Shown: positions 48,601-59,099, counted from the first letter of the stretch. The stretch is 64,000 bases of DNA from Carya illinoinensis (GCF_018687715.1 NC_056753.1:27281445-27345444), one strand, 5' to 3'. Notes: generated from the letters alone by a model not told the origin. Program-made: numbers and translations.

Positions 48601-49763
48601 CAAAACAATGGGATAGAGGTCTAACCACAACTCTTTTTGGGCCTGATACAGCTTCTTTAATTCAAAGAATTCCTATCAGCTTTTCTGGTGCCAACGACAG
48701 ACTCATTTGGTTGGGCACCAAAGATGGATCTTTCTCAGTCAAGTCTGCCTATCATTTGCAGAAAGAGTCCATGGAACAACTTAAGGGTCAATCCTCTAGA
48801 GGAATACAGAACAAGGAAGTTTGGACAGGATGCTGGAAGCTGCAGATCCCTAATGCAACTAAGATTTTCATCTGGAGGGCCTGCCTGGAATCTCTTCCAA
48901 CCATGCTCAACCTATCTAAGAGGAAGATAGTAGACTCCCCTATATGCCCCATCTGTTGTAGGGAACAGGAATCCACAACTCATGCACTGTGGGAATGTAC
49001 TTCTGCTATGGATGTATGGAGTCAAGGCCATATAGTGTTTCAAAAAAGTTCTTTAAGGAAAACCAATTTCAAAGAGCTTTTCGAGAGCCTATATAGTCAG
49101 TGTGATCAAAGCTTAATGGAACAGTTTTCTGTGTTAGCCAGGAGCATTTGGTCTAGAAGAAACAAGATGATCTTCGAGGGGTCCTTTGTGCATCCAAGTC
49201 TGTTAGTAAATCAGGCTTCACAATCATTGACTGATTATAGGACTGCCCAAGAGAACTGGAAGACAAAGGCTCAGATCCACTCTCAAGCATCCGTGTGGTC
49301 TCCCCCTCCATCAGGTGTCACAAAAATTAACTGGGATGCTGCTGTGGATAGTCCTAACAATAGAATTGGTATTGGTTTGGTGGCTCGAGACCAAGTGGGT
49401 AATGTTATGATCAGCAAAAAGCTCTCCATTTCTTGCCTTCCTGAACCTCTGCTGGCTGAAGCTATAGGTGCTTTTCATGCGGTTTCCCTGGCCAAGGAGA
49501 TGGGTCTCACTTCTGTTATCTGTGAAGGGGATTCCTTACAGGTTGTTAATGGTCTCAATCTCCTTTCAGACAGGGGCGATAATGTGGGCATGTTTTTATC
49601 TGACACTAAGAGTATTCTCTCTAGTTTTAGTCTTTGGTCTATGGTTTTTGTTGGGAGGAGTGGTAATCACTGTGCTCATGTACTAGCCAAAGAATCTCTA
49701 ATGTTAGCTGTGAACTCGACTGAACTGGTCTATGGTACACCATGTAATCGTGGCCCCTTTTAA
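45657..49763 (+). CDS. LINE ORF2 protein: AP endonuclease, reverse transcriptase, zf-RVT, RNase H
   Basis: An uninterrupted 1368-residue protein. The apurinic-like endonuclease spans about residues 1-230, with the N-terminal WNCRGLGNP, GDFN at 137-140 and catalytic SDH at 223-225. The reverse transcriptase spans about 500-770, with IPKVKNP, KLDLSKAFDRVEW, GIRQGDPLSPYLF and the FADD active site at 694-697. The zinc-binding RT region lies at about 1020-1120 (SVKSAYHL, CPICCREQE...HALWEC). The RNase H domain spans about 1222-1350 (NWDAAVD, EAIGAFHAV, CEGDSLQV, GNHCAHVLAKES), with the expected acidic residues present. All catalytic motifs I can check are intact. The product nicks target DNA and copies element RNA in place. 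Translation probably depends on termination-reinitiation at the ATGA overlap with ORF1. Confidence 0.95.
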   Translation: MIGLSWNCRGLGNPRTVRELDLLVRTKCLHFIFLMETKCGRKRAEVVRNMLHFENSFVVDSRGPSGGLAFLWKDTLDLTLENYSQNHISMVLRLAEECQQILLTSFYGFPESARKGDSWNLMKLIKPAENIPWLCFGDFNEILHNHEKVGGANRPYSQMEAFRISMEWCGLSDLGFVGPKFTWCNNRMGTHFTKERLDRALGNMLWTSMFNENNFNVLVAQTSDHCPLLISLNKRGRRELFLVPTREKIFRFEARWNLHEACNSIIKSCWSHQDSQQVYNINSVLRKLNRCKASLKNWSSTLWKHKRDIQAQLNRLLEMQDSNTGSRTAKVKALQKEIDKALEEENLKWKQRAKQMWLKDGDRNSNYFHKCANQRRKNNSIQKLVRNDGLTTTDIGEISSMFTTYFQELFSSASPIIFDVCLNQVHHRVNSEMNSNLTKQFTAEEVKSALFQMNPMGAPGPDGFPALFYQSHWDVVGEEVTKAVLDILNGNGEISHINETYIVLIPKVKNPLTVMDFRPISLCNIIYKVVSKTLSNRLKLILPSIIAPTQSAFIQGRMIQDNVIVAFETLHSMSIKGKGQQGYMAIKLDLSKAFDRVEWEFLAKVMAKMGFNRRWIFLTMQCVTTVSYSTLINGKPQGNFSPLRGIRQGDPLSPYLFILVAEVLSSLLNHAETTKLIQGFPICRGRLSINHLLFADDSLLFCRANAREWASIQVILNLYEEASGQKLNKSKTSIYFSPNTRPATREYILSLAQTRASFCYERYLGLPNLIGRSKYAAFKGILDRVRGKVSNWKNKFLSQAGKDILLKAVVQALPTYCMGVFKLPKSLLGEINKVMNQFWWGHLQNEKKVHWLSWGQMGRSKTRGGLGYRDLESFNLALLAKQGWRLLQYPDSIAAQVLKLKYFPNVDFFQAKLGSRPSFIWRSIQAARGLVEKGSLWRIGNGLGTKIWKDRWLPQPSSYKIQSPVHLFPENEVVARLINNETKQWDRGLTTTLFGPDTASLIQRIPISFSGANDRLIWLGTKDGSFSVKSAYHLQKESMEQLKGQSSRGIQNKEVWTGCWKLQIPNATKIFIWRACLESLPTMLNLSKRKIVDSPICPICCREQESTTHALWECTSAMDVWSQGHIVFQKSSLRKTNFKELFESLYSQCDQSLMEQFSVLARSIWSRRNKMIFEGSFVHPSLLVNQASQSLTDYRTAQENWKTKAQIHSQASVWSPPPSGVTKINWDAAVDSPNNRIGIGLVARDQVGNVMISKKLSISCLPEPLLAEAIGAFHAVSLAKEMGLTSVICEGDSLQVVNGLNLLSDRGDNVGMFLSDTKSILSSFSLWSMVFVGRSGNHCAHVLAKESLMLAVNSTELVYGTPCNRGPF

Positions 49764-49810
49764 TGGGTTTTATATGAAAGTATGACGTTTCTCTCAAAAA
49801 AAAAAAAAAA

Positions 49811-50297
49811 GAGGCTATGATAAGTGTGATGTCAATAATTTTTTTGTTTGATAAGTAAATAAGTGTGATGTCAATATTTTAAAACCAATATTTATATTTA
49901 TACATATCTAGCAGAGAGTAGTTTTATCAAACGGCAAATTAAAACCAAGTGGACATCATGTACAATCATGCAAATATAATATATATAATCTAGCTCTATC
50001 AAATTTGTTGAATCTCTGTTTTTTTTTTTTTTTTTTTTTTATATTTTAAAGTCACATGCATTGATATTGTATGTATGATCTCTGGAAGACTGCTACTGCA
50101 GCAAAGGGAGATTTCATGCATTAATGGTGGATCGATCCGATTATTTTATAGGGTTGTGAATGACTTTACAGGCCATGGGATCTCGACTAACTTGTGGTAT
50201 TTCATGATCTCAGCTCTCAAGTAAATTAAGGATATATCTCTTGCTTGCCACTAGGGTAAAGGGGAGGTGGGAGGCCGAGGTGAACAAAACGTTCATT
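49811..50297. other. Interval between LINE and copia element
   Basis: No gene. It begins with the right target duplication of the LINE and carries two AAGTGTGATGTCAATA phrases (about 49822 and 49861) and a T-run at 50019-50040. TCATT at 50293-50297 is the left target duplication of the copia element. Confidence 0.6.
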
Positions 50298-50564
50298 TAT
50301 TAAAGATCAGTTAGTGTGATGTTTATTTCCTAAGAACTTTTCATTTATGTTTTACTATATTAAGCTTTTCTATTATTAGCTTGTGTTTGGAAGTTGTATC
50401 TCTGCTTTTAATGATATTTGTGAGTCTCTATGTAAGCATATATATTAGACTAATGAGAAATGAAAGGGTAGAACAATCAGAAACAATCTTCATGTTGAAG
50501 ATTGAATTTTCTCTCAAAATACTCTGTTTTTTTCTCTATTTTGCCTCTTTGGTTAAAACTAACA
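50298..50564 (+). repeat. Copia 5' LTR
   Basis: Starts TATTAAAGATCAGTTAG and ends AAACTAACA. The start is TA and not the usual TG, and the 3' LTR shows the same, so the change predates this insertion. TATATATTAG near 50439 could serve as a TATA element. Confidence 0.95.
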
Positions 50565-50565
50565 A

Positions 50566-50577
50566 TTGGCATCAGAG
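50566..50577 (+). promoter_or_regulatory. Primer-binding site, initiator tRNA-Met type
   Basis: TTGGCATCAGAG lies one base after the LTR and differs by one base from the usual TGGTATCAGAG complement of plant initiator tRNA-Met. Confidence 0.85.
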
Positions 50578-50604
50578 AAAACCAGGTTCATCTAAGGGTC
50601 AAAA

Positions 50605-53600
50605 ATGGCTACCTTTGGAGCAACAACTTCAGTTCCTATTTTCAATGGTGAAAGTTATGATTATTGGAGCATCAAAATGAAGACTTTTTTCCTATCTCAA
50701 GATCTATGGGATGTAGTGGAAAATGGAGTGACAGTTCCAGCAGTAGGAGCTTCAGATTCAACTCAATCTAAGCAAGAAACTACCAAAGATGCAAAGGCTT
50801 TGTTCATCCTACAACAAGCTGTGTCTGAATCAATCTTTCCAAGGTTGATGAGGGCTAGCACTTCAAAGGGAGCATGGGAGATTCTACTGTCAGAATTTCA
50901 AGGAAATGCTAAGGTAAAACTCATCAAACTTCAAGGCTTTAGAAGGGAGTTTGAAAATTTAAAAATGAAGGAATCTGAAGTAGTAAAACAATATGGTTCC
51001 AGATTAATTGAATTAGTTAATCAGATGCGTGCCCATGGTGAAGAGGTGACTGATCAGAGGATTGTTCAAAAAATTTTGATTAGTTTACCCGAGAAGTATG
51101 ATCATATAATGGCAGCAATAGAGGAGTCTAAAGACCTACAAACACTGTCAGTTACTGAGTTGATGGGATCACTTCAAGCTCATGAACAAAGGCTAGCAAG
51201 AAGGGGTGATGGTTCCTTGGAGCATGCTTTCCAATCCAAGGTGAATCTGAAAAGTAAGAAAACAAAAGATTATAAAAAGAAGCCTCAAAAGGATTACAAG
51301 AATTTTGATCAAGCGCAAAAGGAAAGTAAAATGAAAGGGAAAATGGGTGAATTTCCACCATGTGGTATATGCAAGAAAACAAATCATTTAGAAAAAAATT
51401 GTTATCATGCCGGGAAGCCACAATGTTGGAATTGTAAAAAATTTGGGCATATGGAAAAGGATTGTAGATACAAGAACAATCAACAAGCCAACTATTCAGA
51501 AGAAAAAGAGGAGAATGAGCATTTATTTTTTGTAAGTCAAGCTCTTACTCAAGAAGAGAAGATCTGGTTTATAGACAGTGGATGTAGCAACCATATGGCT
51601 TCTGATGAAACAATTTTCACTGATCTGGACACTTCTATCAAAACCCAAGTTAAGATGGGTAATGGTGAACTTGTTGAAGCTAGAGGCAAAGGCACAGTGG
51701 CCATCTCGACCAAGAAGGGTACAAAACTCATCAAGGATGTATTGCTGGTTCCATCCCTTGATCAAAACCTGCTGAGTGTAGGACAAATGATGGAAAATGG
51801 TTACTCCTTGTGCTTTGAAAATAATATGTGCAGAATGTATGATGAGAAGAATAAGGTGGAGCTAGCTGAAATAAAACTGGGGAGAAGTAGGAATTTTCCC
51901 ATTCAATGGAACTTTCCTAAGGCTATGGTGGCAACCATGGATGAGACAATATTATGGCACCAAAGATTTGGGCATTACAATCTCAATTCTTTGAGATTAT
52001 TGCATCAGAAGGAGATGATGAAGGATCTACCTCTCTTAGAAAAAGAGACACTAGTTTGTGAAGGGTGCTTGGTTGGAAAACATCACAAACTTCCATTTCC
52101 ATCAAAAAGCAGCTGGAGAGCCAAGGAAAAACTGCAATTGATTCACACTAATGTGTGTGGTCCAATGAGAACTTTAACTCACAATCAAAGCAGGTACTTT
52201 ATTCTCTTTATAGATGATTTTACTAGAATGATGTGGGTTTATTTCCTTCGTGAAAAATCTGAAGTTTTTGGAGTTTTCAAGAAGTTTAAACTGTTGGTTG
52301 AAAAGCAGTCAGGCCATAAAATCAAATCTTTAAGGAGTGATAGAGGTAGTGAATATAACACCAAACAATTTGAAAAATTTGTGAAGCTGAGGGGATTGAG
52401 CATCAATTATCAGTGACCTATTCTCCACAACAGAATGGAGTGTCCGAGAGAAAGAATAGGACAATCATGGAAATGGCTAGAAGTATGTTGCATGAGAAGA
52501 AACTACCTAAGGAGTTTTGGGGTGAAGCAGTAAACACTGCTGTGTTTTTACTGAATAGATTACTAGCTAAAGCTGTGGAGAAACAGACTCCTTATGAAGC
52601 TTGGAGTGGAATAAAACCCTCTGCAAGTTTCTTAAGGGTGTTTGGGTGTATATATTATGTTCATGTTCTATCTCAGAAAAGAACCAAACTTGAAGAGAAA
52701 GCTGAAAGAGGTGTATTTGTGGGTTATAGTTCAGTTTCAAAGGGTTTTCGAATTTTTAATTTGGAAACTAGAAAGCTGGTTGTGAGTAGAGATGTGAGGT
52801 TTAATGAGAATGCTTCTTGGGATTGGGAAGTTGAGAAGGTTGTTCAACCAAGAGTTGAGATATCAGTTCAACCATCAACTGAGATGGAAGAAGAAGAAGC
52901 TGAAGTTGAAACAAGTGATATTTAGCAAATTCATAAAGAAAGTCCCATTGCTACTCAAGTATTCTCTGATGATAGTGAAGAAGAGTCAACTCCTGAATTT
53001 CCAATAAGAAGAACAAGACTTCTTAGTGAAGTATATGAGCATTGTAATTATGCTACACTTGAACCAAATAGTTTTGCAATAGCTTCAAAGGAGGAAGTTT
53101 GGCAGAAAGCTATAAGAGAAGAAATCAAGATGATAGAGAAGAATGAAACTTGGGAGTTGGTTTCTTTACCAGCAAATAAAGAAGTTATTGGAGTAAAATG
53201 GATTTATAAGACTAAATTAAATCCGGATGGCTCTATCTTGAAGCATAAAGCAAGGTTGGTTGTTAAGGGGTATGTGCAGCAACATGGAATAGATTATAAT
53301 GAAACTTTTGCTCCAGTTGCAAGGATGGATACCACTAGAGCCTTAGTCTCACTTGCTGCTCAAAAGGGCTGGAAAGTATTACAATTAGATGTGAAATCAG
53401 CATTCCTAAATGGAGTGTTGGAAGAAGAGGTTTATGTGGATCAACCCGAGGGGTTTGAAAAAGAAGAAGGTAAAGTTTATAAACTGAAAAAGGCTTTGTA
53501 TGGATTAAAACAGGCACCAAGGGCCTGGTATGGGAGAATTGATCAATATTTCTCTGAGCAAGGCTTCAGGAGGAGCAAAAGTGAGCCTACTTTGTATGTA

Positions 53601-54602
53601 AAATCTCAAAACAGTAATGACTTGATTATAGTATCTCTTTATGTGGATGATTTGATTTTTACAGGAAGTAATGTTGGAATGATTGAAAATTTTAAAAGGG
53701 ATATGATGGCAAGTTTTGAGATGAGTGACTTAGGAGATATGCATTATTTCCTAGGCATGGAAGTGAGTCAAGAGGCTGAAGGAATTTTCTGTTCTTAGAG
53801 GAAGTATACTGAAGATCTTTTTAGAAGATTCAACATGACAGGTTGCAAATCAGTGGCTACTCCATTAATTCCTAATGAGAAGTTGAAGAAGGATGATGGT
53901 GGAAAGAAAGTGGATGCATCGATATATAGAAGTCTTGTGGGAAGCTTGTTGTATCTATGTAACACCAGACCTGATATATTGTATGCAACTAGTTTACTTT
54001 CAAGATTCATGCAATGTCCTAGCCAAATTCATCTTGGAACAGCCAAGAGAGTTATGAGATACCTGCAGGGAACTATCAGCTTTGGTATTTGGTATAAGAA
54101 AACTTCAAATACAAAGCTAGTGGGATTTACAGATAGTGATTGGGTAGGTTCCTGTGATGATCTAAGAAGCACTTCAGGCTACTGTTTCAGTTTAGGATCT
54201 GCTATGTTTTCTTGGAGTTAAAAAAAGCAAGGCAATATGGCACAATCAATTGCTGAAGCCGAGTATGTGGCAGCTGCAAGTTGTGCAAACCAAGCCATTT
54301 GGTTGAGAAGAATACTTGAAGATATGGGGGAGAAACAGTTGGGATCTACTGAAATTTTTTGTGATAATAAATCAGCTATAGCAATTGCCAAAAATCTAGT
54401 CCAGCATTGTAGAACTAAACATATTGCAATCAAATATCATTTTTTGCGTGAAGTTGAATCAAATGGTGAAATTGCTTTGAAGTTCTGTAGATCTGAAGAG
54501 CAACTTGCTGATATATTTACCAAAGTACTCCCAAGAAACAAGTTTCAGTTTCTCAAGTCACAGCTTGGTGTAACTGGAAATCACATCAAGGAGGAGTATT
54601 AA
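50605..54602 (+). pseudogene. Copia gag-pol polyprotein, disrupted
   Basis: ATG at 50605 opens the gag part (MATFGATTSVPIFNGESYDY). Two zinc knuckle-like motifs lie at residues 253-266 (CGICKKTNHLEKNC) and 274-287 (CWNCKKFGHMEKDC). The protease DSG is at residue 324, followed by the pre-integrase HHCC region (LWHQRFGH, CEGCLVGKHH). At residue 516 the first catalytic Asp of integrase (normally HTDVCGP or HSDVCGP) is Asn (codon AAT at 52150). A one-base frameshift near 52413 moves coding to the next frame. In that frame TAG 52923-52925, TAG 53796-53798 and TAA 54219-54221 interrupt. The RT YVDD motif (about 53640) and RNase H region (EAEYVAA) remain readable. This copy cannot make active integrase or a full polyprotein. 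Confidence 0.93.
54588..54596 (+). promoter_or_regulatory. Polypurine tract
   Basis: AAGGAGGAG directly abuts the 3' LTR, the expected plus-strand priming site. Confidence 0.85.
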
Positions 54603-54863
54603 AGATCAGTTAGTGTGATGTTTATTTCCTAAGAACTTTTCATTTATGTTTTACTATATTAAGCTTTTCTATTATTAGCTTGTGTTTGGAAGTTGTATCT
54701 CTGCTTTTAATGATATTTGTGAGTCTCTATGTAAGCATATATATTAGACTAATGAGAAATGAAAGGGTAGAACAATCAGAATCAATCTTCACGTTGAAGA
54801 TTGAAATTTCTCTCAAAATACTCTGTTTTTTTCTCTGTTTTGCCTCTTTGGTTAAAACTAACA
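54597..54863 (+). repeat. Copia 3' LTR
   Basis: Same length as the 5' LTR with four substitutions, all in the last third (in the stretches around 54782, 54792, 54808 and 54838). Confidence 0.95.
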
Positions 54864-55163
54864 TCATTCATCAATAAATGCATATGGAAATATGCAAGGA
54901 GCTGTGATGCCAAACTTAATTCGAAGCTTAGTTGACACAAAATTGGCCTGTTAAAGCTAGCTAGATACAGCTGGTCAGGACCCGACCAGCTAGCACATCT
55001 TCTAACGAAAAGTGACATTTTAAAGTTACTACAACTCTGTGCATGCTAGTTTATTGATCCTGGAAACCCTATAGGCAGGAATTAAGCATATATGCATTAT
55101 TATTTTCTAGGTAAGAATAGGCTTAAATATCCAGATAACTAAAATATTTTCTTTTATATCTTC

Positions 55164-55960
55164 GTGAGTTACCTATATGGTGTATCTATAGCAATTATTA
55201 CTTTCGGGTCCACAGCAGTACAAATAATGAATTGGACAATTATGGATCTTCTAGAACATGGAGGCCAGGTAAAATCAATATTCATAAATCTATTTAAAAA
55301 AATTGATGCATTGCCTCTTTATATGTTTTTCTCGTTACAGGATCACCTCCCATATTTTGAAAATATATTTTTTTTCAGTTAAAGGAAGACTGTCCCTCGT
55401 TGATCTTGATCAGCACTTCTATTACATGTCTTGCGCAAACTATACTAAAGTAACCGGATACGACCACAATGAAGATTTTCTATGTTACAGTGGCACAAAC
55501 ATGTTGTATGATCACAGCCATGGTAAACATTTTCTTCCATAGTTTTAAATTATAGATTCTTATATCATAATTAGAACATACTAAATGTCAATACAAACAA
55601 ATAACAAATTTCTAATTAATTTTAGATGTCAGGTATATTTAGATGTATGATAATAGCGAACGTACAATAGTTGTGGCATTCGGAGCGACAACAGAGCTAA
55701 TCATCAACTGCACAATGACGGACCTGTTAGAGCACGAAATCAAGGTAAAATGTGTATTTACAAATCTGTTTTGAAAAATTGATGCATTATTTGTTTACAT
55801 GTTCCCATCGTTACAGGATCATCTGTCATATTTGGAGAATATAACAACTCAAATTTCAACCAAGATATGGATGGTCCTATTGGGTGTGCAAATTAACGAA
55901 TATGGGCAATTGCGCCATAATAAATTCAATGCGGTCTCTGTGAATCCCATTCCAGAAACA
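55164..55960 (+). pseudogene. Duplicated RPA-like (replication protein A, OB fold/zinc) gene fragments
   Basis: Two related units occur. Unit 1: coding to 55268 (ITFGSTAVQIMNWTIMDLLEH), a GT-AG intron 55269-55340, coding from 55341 (DHLPYFENI), then about 55380-55520 a zinc-like stretch (FYYMSCANYTKVTGYDHNED, FLCYS) with one expected Cys replaced. Unit 2: an exon ending 55744 (VAFGATTELIINCTMTDLLEH), intron 55745-55816, exon 55817-55960 (DHLSYLENI through VNPIPET) ending at GTAAGC. Both introns are 72 bp at the same codon. The pattern resembles RPA1-like single-strand DNA-binding proteins, often carried by plant Helitrons. I infer decayed fragments of such a gene; a host or Helitron origin cannot be decided. 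Confidence 0.5.
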
Positions 55961-57028
55961 GTAAGCTAAATATTTTAAAACATCTGCTTTAAAACTTCCC
56001 CTTCATCTTTTAAAAATTGTTGCTTTTGTTATATATACTTTAAAACATCTGTATAGTTGCGACTTGGTTGATGGAAATGATTGTATTATAATTATAAATG
56101 TTCTATAGATCGCCTATATAATATGTGTTGTAAACACAGAGAAAATGTTAAAAATATAGACGAAACTGTGCTTTTTATGGTTAAAATTTTGCTACATAAC
56201 AGAAATGATCAACTGGGCACACGTGCATAGCACGTGCTCCCTTACTAGTGTGTGTGTCTATATATGGGATGCAAAAATCAATTTGTTCTTGTCAAGAATC
56301 AAGGCACTTTCGCTGTATCTGGCGCGTTGTCAAACGCAACAACGATTCACCGAAAGAATATTCTAAATTTCCAATCGGACTGATCAACCATGCATGCACG
56401 TGGTGTTGATTCAATTATTTCTAATATTCTAAAGTTTATTAACTAACTTTTACTTTTGACGAAGAATATATATCTTTTAGAAATAAGAAGATTAAAGTGA
56501 TTTTAATAATTTAAAAAACAGAGCCATGTAAGAAAAACTCGTACTCCTACATGAATACAAAACAATAGCATGGGTCCCCCCTAGACCAATAGGTTTCTCC
56601 ATGAGAAAATAAGAATTACTACATGGAATCCATAATTTGCACTTAATTTCCACGATCAACTTTGGAATGCTGAGTAATTGATAAGAAATTAACGAGCAAA
56701 ACAAATTTCAAAGTAAAAGCATGATCATGAATACCATCAATAAACTTTTTATATTTTTTCTAATTTTAGATAACAAAAACTCATGCGCGGAGGCTGTAAT
56801 TATATATGCCATAATTTGCGATGTTCAAAGGTAGAAAAACGGAAAATAACCTTGATCTACAATACATGAGTACGTAGTACTTGTGTTGCCACCGTTTCAT
56901 GTGTTCGACGTTCGCATAAGTGCTACTACGGCAAACTGATCATAAATTTGGCCCAATGAAGCAACCTAGCAATAAAGTTATAGAAAGTTGATTAAAAACG
57001 ATAGCTGATATATAGCACATCATCATCA
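55961..57028. other. Interval without a gene
   Basis: AT-rich, no supported coding region. No Helitron 3' hairpin-CTRR end that I could defend was found after the RPA-like fragments. Confidence 0.45.
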
Positions 57029-57200
57029 CACTACAACAAAATTTAGATTTTGGAAAGATTTTTTTTTTTTTGGAACGAAATAAAAATCGTCCTAAAAAAT
57101 GAGTTTTAGGGACGGAAGTCATTAACCATTCAAATAGTCAATTTTTTTTTTTTCAAACGGTATATGTAGGGATGAGAAATTTCGTCTCTAATAAAACTTT
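57029..57200. repeat. Isolated CACTA-type terminus
   Basis: CACTACAACAAAATTTAG is followed by subterminal words such as AATCGTCCTAAAAAA, TTTTAGGGACG and AGGGATGAGAAATTTCGTC. No matching right end (TTTTGTTGTAGTG) occurs before the copia element, so this is a truncated end or one whose partner lies beyond the copia insertion. Its subterminal words differ from those of the 17.4-kb element. Confidence 0.55.
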
Positions 57201-57476
57201 TGAAACGTTTGAACATAATAAATAAACTTTCGGATGGATATTATATATAATCAGTGAGAAATTGGCGGGTCAAGTGACTAAATTTAATGGAAAATTAACT
57301 TATCGCTTTACAAAAACTACATAAAATCGAGTCCATTGAATAGGAATTAAAGGCGGCTACTATGGCAAACATACAGCTTGCAACAAAGAGAAGTGGAAAT
57401 CAAGTGGAATGGGCACATGATGGTGATCTACAACAGCCTTTTGTCCTTTAGCAAAATTGTATAGGAAATGCACCTT
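57201..57476. other. Interval before second copia element
   Basis: No gene recognised. The left LTR border of the next element lies somewhere in or just after this stretch and cannot be set without the right LTR. Confidence 0.35.
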
Positions 57477-57762
57477 TGTTGTAAATGAAGTTTCACGTCC
57501 CTTTGTACAGAAGTTGCATTTTTGTCTTTTTCTTTCTTCTGGCTATTTTCTCTCTGTATAAAACTTAGGAAATCTGTAATGAACATGAATGAGAAAGAAG
57601 AATAATTTTCCTCAGACCTTCATTACTGTTTTCTCCCTATCATTGCTTTCTTCCTCCCTTTATCGCTATTGTTTCATTCATTTTTCTAACATGATATCAG
57701 AGCGACAAGTTCAGTGACCTGTGGTATTTGAGTCTTCTAGTATCATTTAGAATAAACCCTCA

Positions 57763-58752
57763 ATGGCTGAGTCTAGTGTTTCTTCTCCTCCTCAAAACTC
57801 CTCTCCTTCTGAGGATCCCAACAGCCCATTTTATTTGCACCACAGTGACAATGCCAACACTGTGGTGGTCACACTATATCTAACAGGTACTAATTACCTC
57901 TCTTGGCATCGATCTTTTACTCTAACCATTTCAATAAAAAACAAACTTGGATTCCTCGATGGAACCATTGAGACACCTAACCTTGCTAGTCCTCTTTATG
58001 TCTCTTGGCAGCGGTGCAACAATCTAATCCTCTCTTAAATTCTCAACTCTATATTAAAGGAAATTGTATCTGATGTCTTGTATATCAGTTCAACCAAAAT
58101 AGGATGGGAAAAGCTTAAGGCACGTTTCTCACAACCTGATAATGTTTGTATCTATTTGCTTCAACAGCAACTTGGATCAATAGTGCAAGGAACTAAGTGA
58201 TTATTTTACGCAACTTAATGCTATTTTGGAAGAGCTTCACAACTATAGGCCCCTTCCTCATTGCTCTTGTGGAATTTGCACCTATAAAACCTTAAAAACT
58301 CTTAGTGAGACTCACCAAACAGATTATGTTTTTAAGTTTTTAATGGGCTTAAACAACACTTATGATAGTATCAAAGGACAAATTATTCTTATGAGTCCTA
58401 TGCCTACATTGGGTAAAATCTTTTCTCTAGTTTTGCAGCAAGAATGACAAAGACCTGAATCTTCAATTTTGGTTGCATTTCATAGTCAAGTTAAAAAGAA
58501 GGTCGAGAGAGCCCAAATCACCTCCTACCATTGTGGGAAAACTGGCCACACCAAAGAAAAATGTTATCGATTGATTGGTTTTCCTCCTAATTTCAAATTC
58601 ACCAAGACCAAACCAAGACACTCTTTTGGCACATCATCAGCTGTGCACTTAGCCAACCAAGTGAACTCTCAAAGCCAAGAAAAAGGGTTTCCAAATGCTT
58701 CAAAGTTGCCTTTAAGTAAAGTTCAAATTCAACAGCTTGTTGCTCTTGTCAA
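57763..58752 (+). pseudogene. Copia gag, decayed (left of nested insertion)
   Basis: ATG 57763 opens a serine/proline-rich N-terminus followed by the copia gag motif (LTGTNYLSWHRSFTLTISIKNKLGFLDG). TAA ends the frame at 58036-58038, then a frameshift (near 58195) leads to a continuation at 58226-58444 (FLMGLNNTYDSIKGQI). TGA at 58445-58447 precedes a zinc knuckle (about 58540-58575, YHCGKTGHTKEKC, of the C-x2-C-x4-H-x4-C type with the first Cys replaced by Tyr). The frame then meets the foreign block at 58753. Confidence 0.85.
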
Positions 58753-59099
58753 TGTGATATCTCCTTTTTATATGTATTTTTATCGAATGAATTTTTTTAA
58801 AATTATTATAATCAGTGGTTTTCTTTTTTTAAATGAAAGGTAATTTTTGCGGAATTATTTTATGATTTTTAAGTTGTGAAATTATTTTAATATACATTCT
58901 TGTTATTTATTATTGTTTTGTATTTAAATTATTTTTTAATTTTTGGGCTTTAAAAATTATTGTGTTTTTAGATTTTATTATTTTATTTTATTTAATCACT
59001 ACATTTGAATTATTTTAATTAACTTGTTGTTTTGAAAATAATTTTCATTGGATCAGTTTAGTGACCCAAGTTGTGAATGTTGGACCTCATTTATTTTCT

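Larger units (their letters stand above)
44034..49810 (+). mobile_element. Full-length L1-type LINE retrotransposon, both ORFs open
   Basis: Bounded by the 13-bp target duplication GAGGCTATGATAA and ending in an A-run (49797-49810). It has a 5' UTR with a long CT tract, ORF1 (44284-45660), ORF2 (45657-49763) and a ~35-bp 3' UTR. Neither ORF contains a stop or frame break. Complete 5' UTR, open ORFs, exact target duplication and A-tail together suggest a recent, possibly mobilisation-competent copy. Confidence 0.92.
50298..54863 (+). mobile_element. Complete Ty1/copia LTR retrotransposon, inactive
   Basis: Two 267-bp LTRs (50298-50564 and 54597-54863) are flanked by the 5-bp target duplication TCATT (50293-50297, 54864-54868). 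The primer-binding site follows the left LTR and a purine tract precedes the right one. The order protease-integrase-RT-RNase H defines copia. LTRs differ at 4 of 267 sites (1.5%), so insertion is fairly recent, yet the polyprotein has one frameshift, three in-frame stops and a lost integrase aspartate. Confidence 0.95.

Noticed and set aside
55164..55960. Intact host RPA gene
   Set aside because: Fragments only, partly duplicated, missing Cys and no continuous frame.
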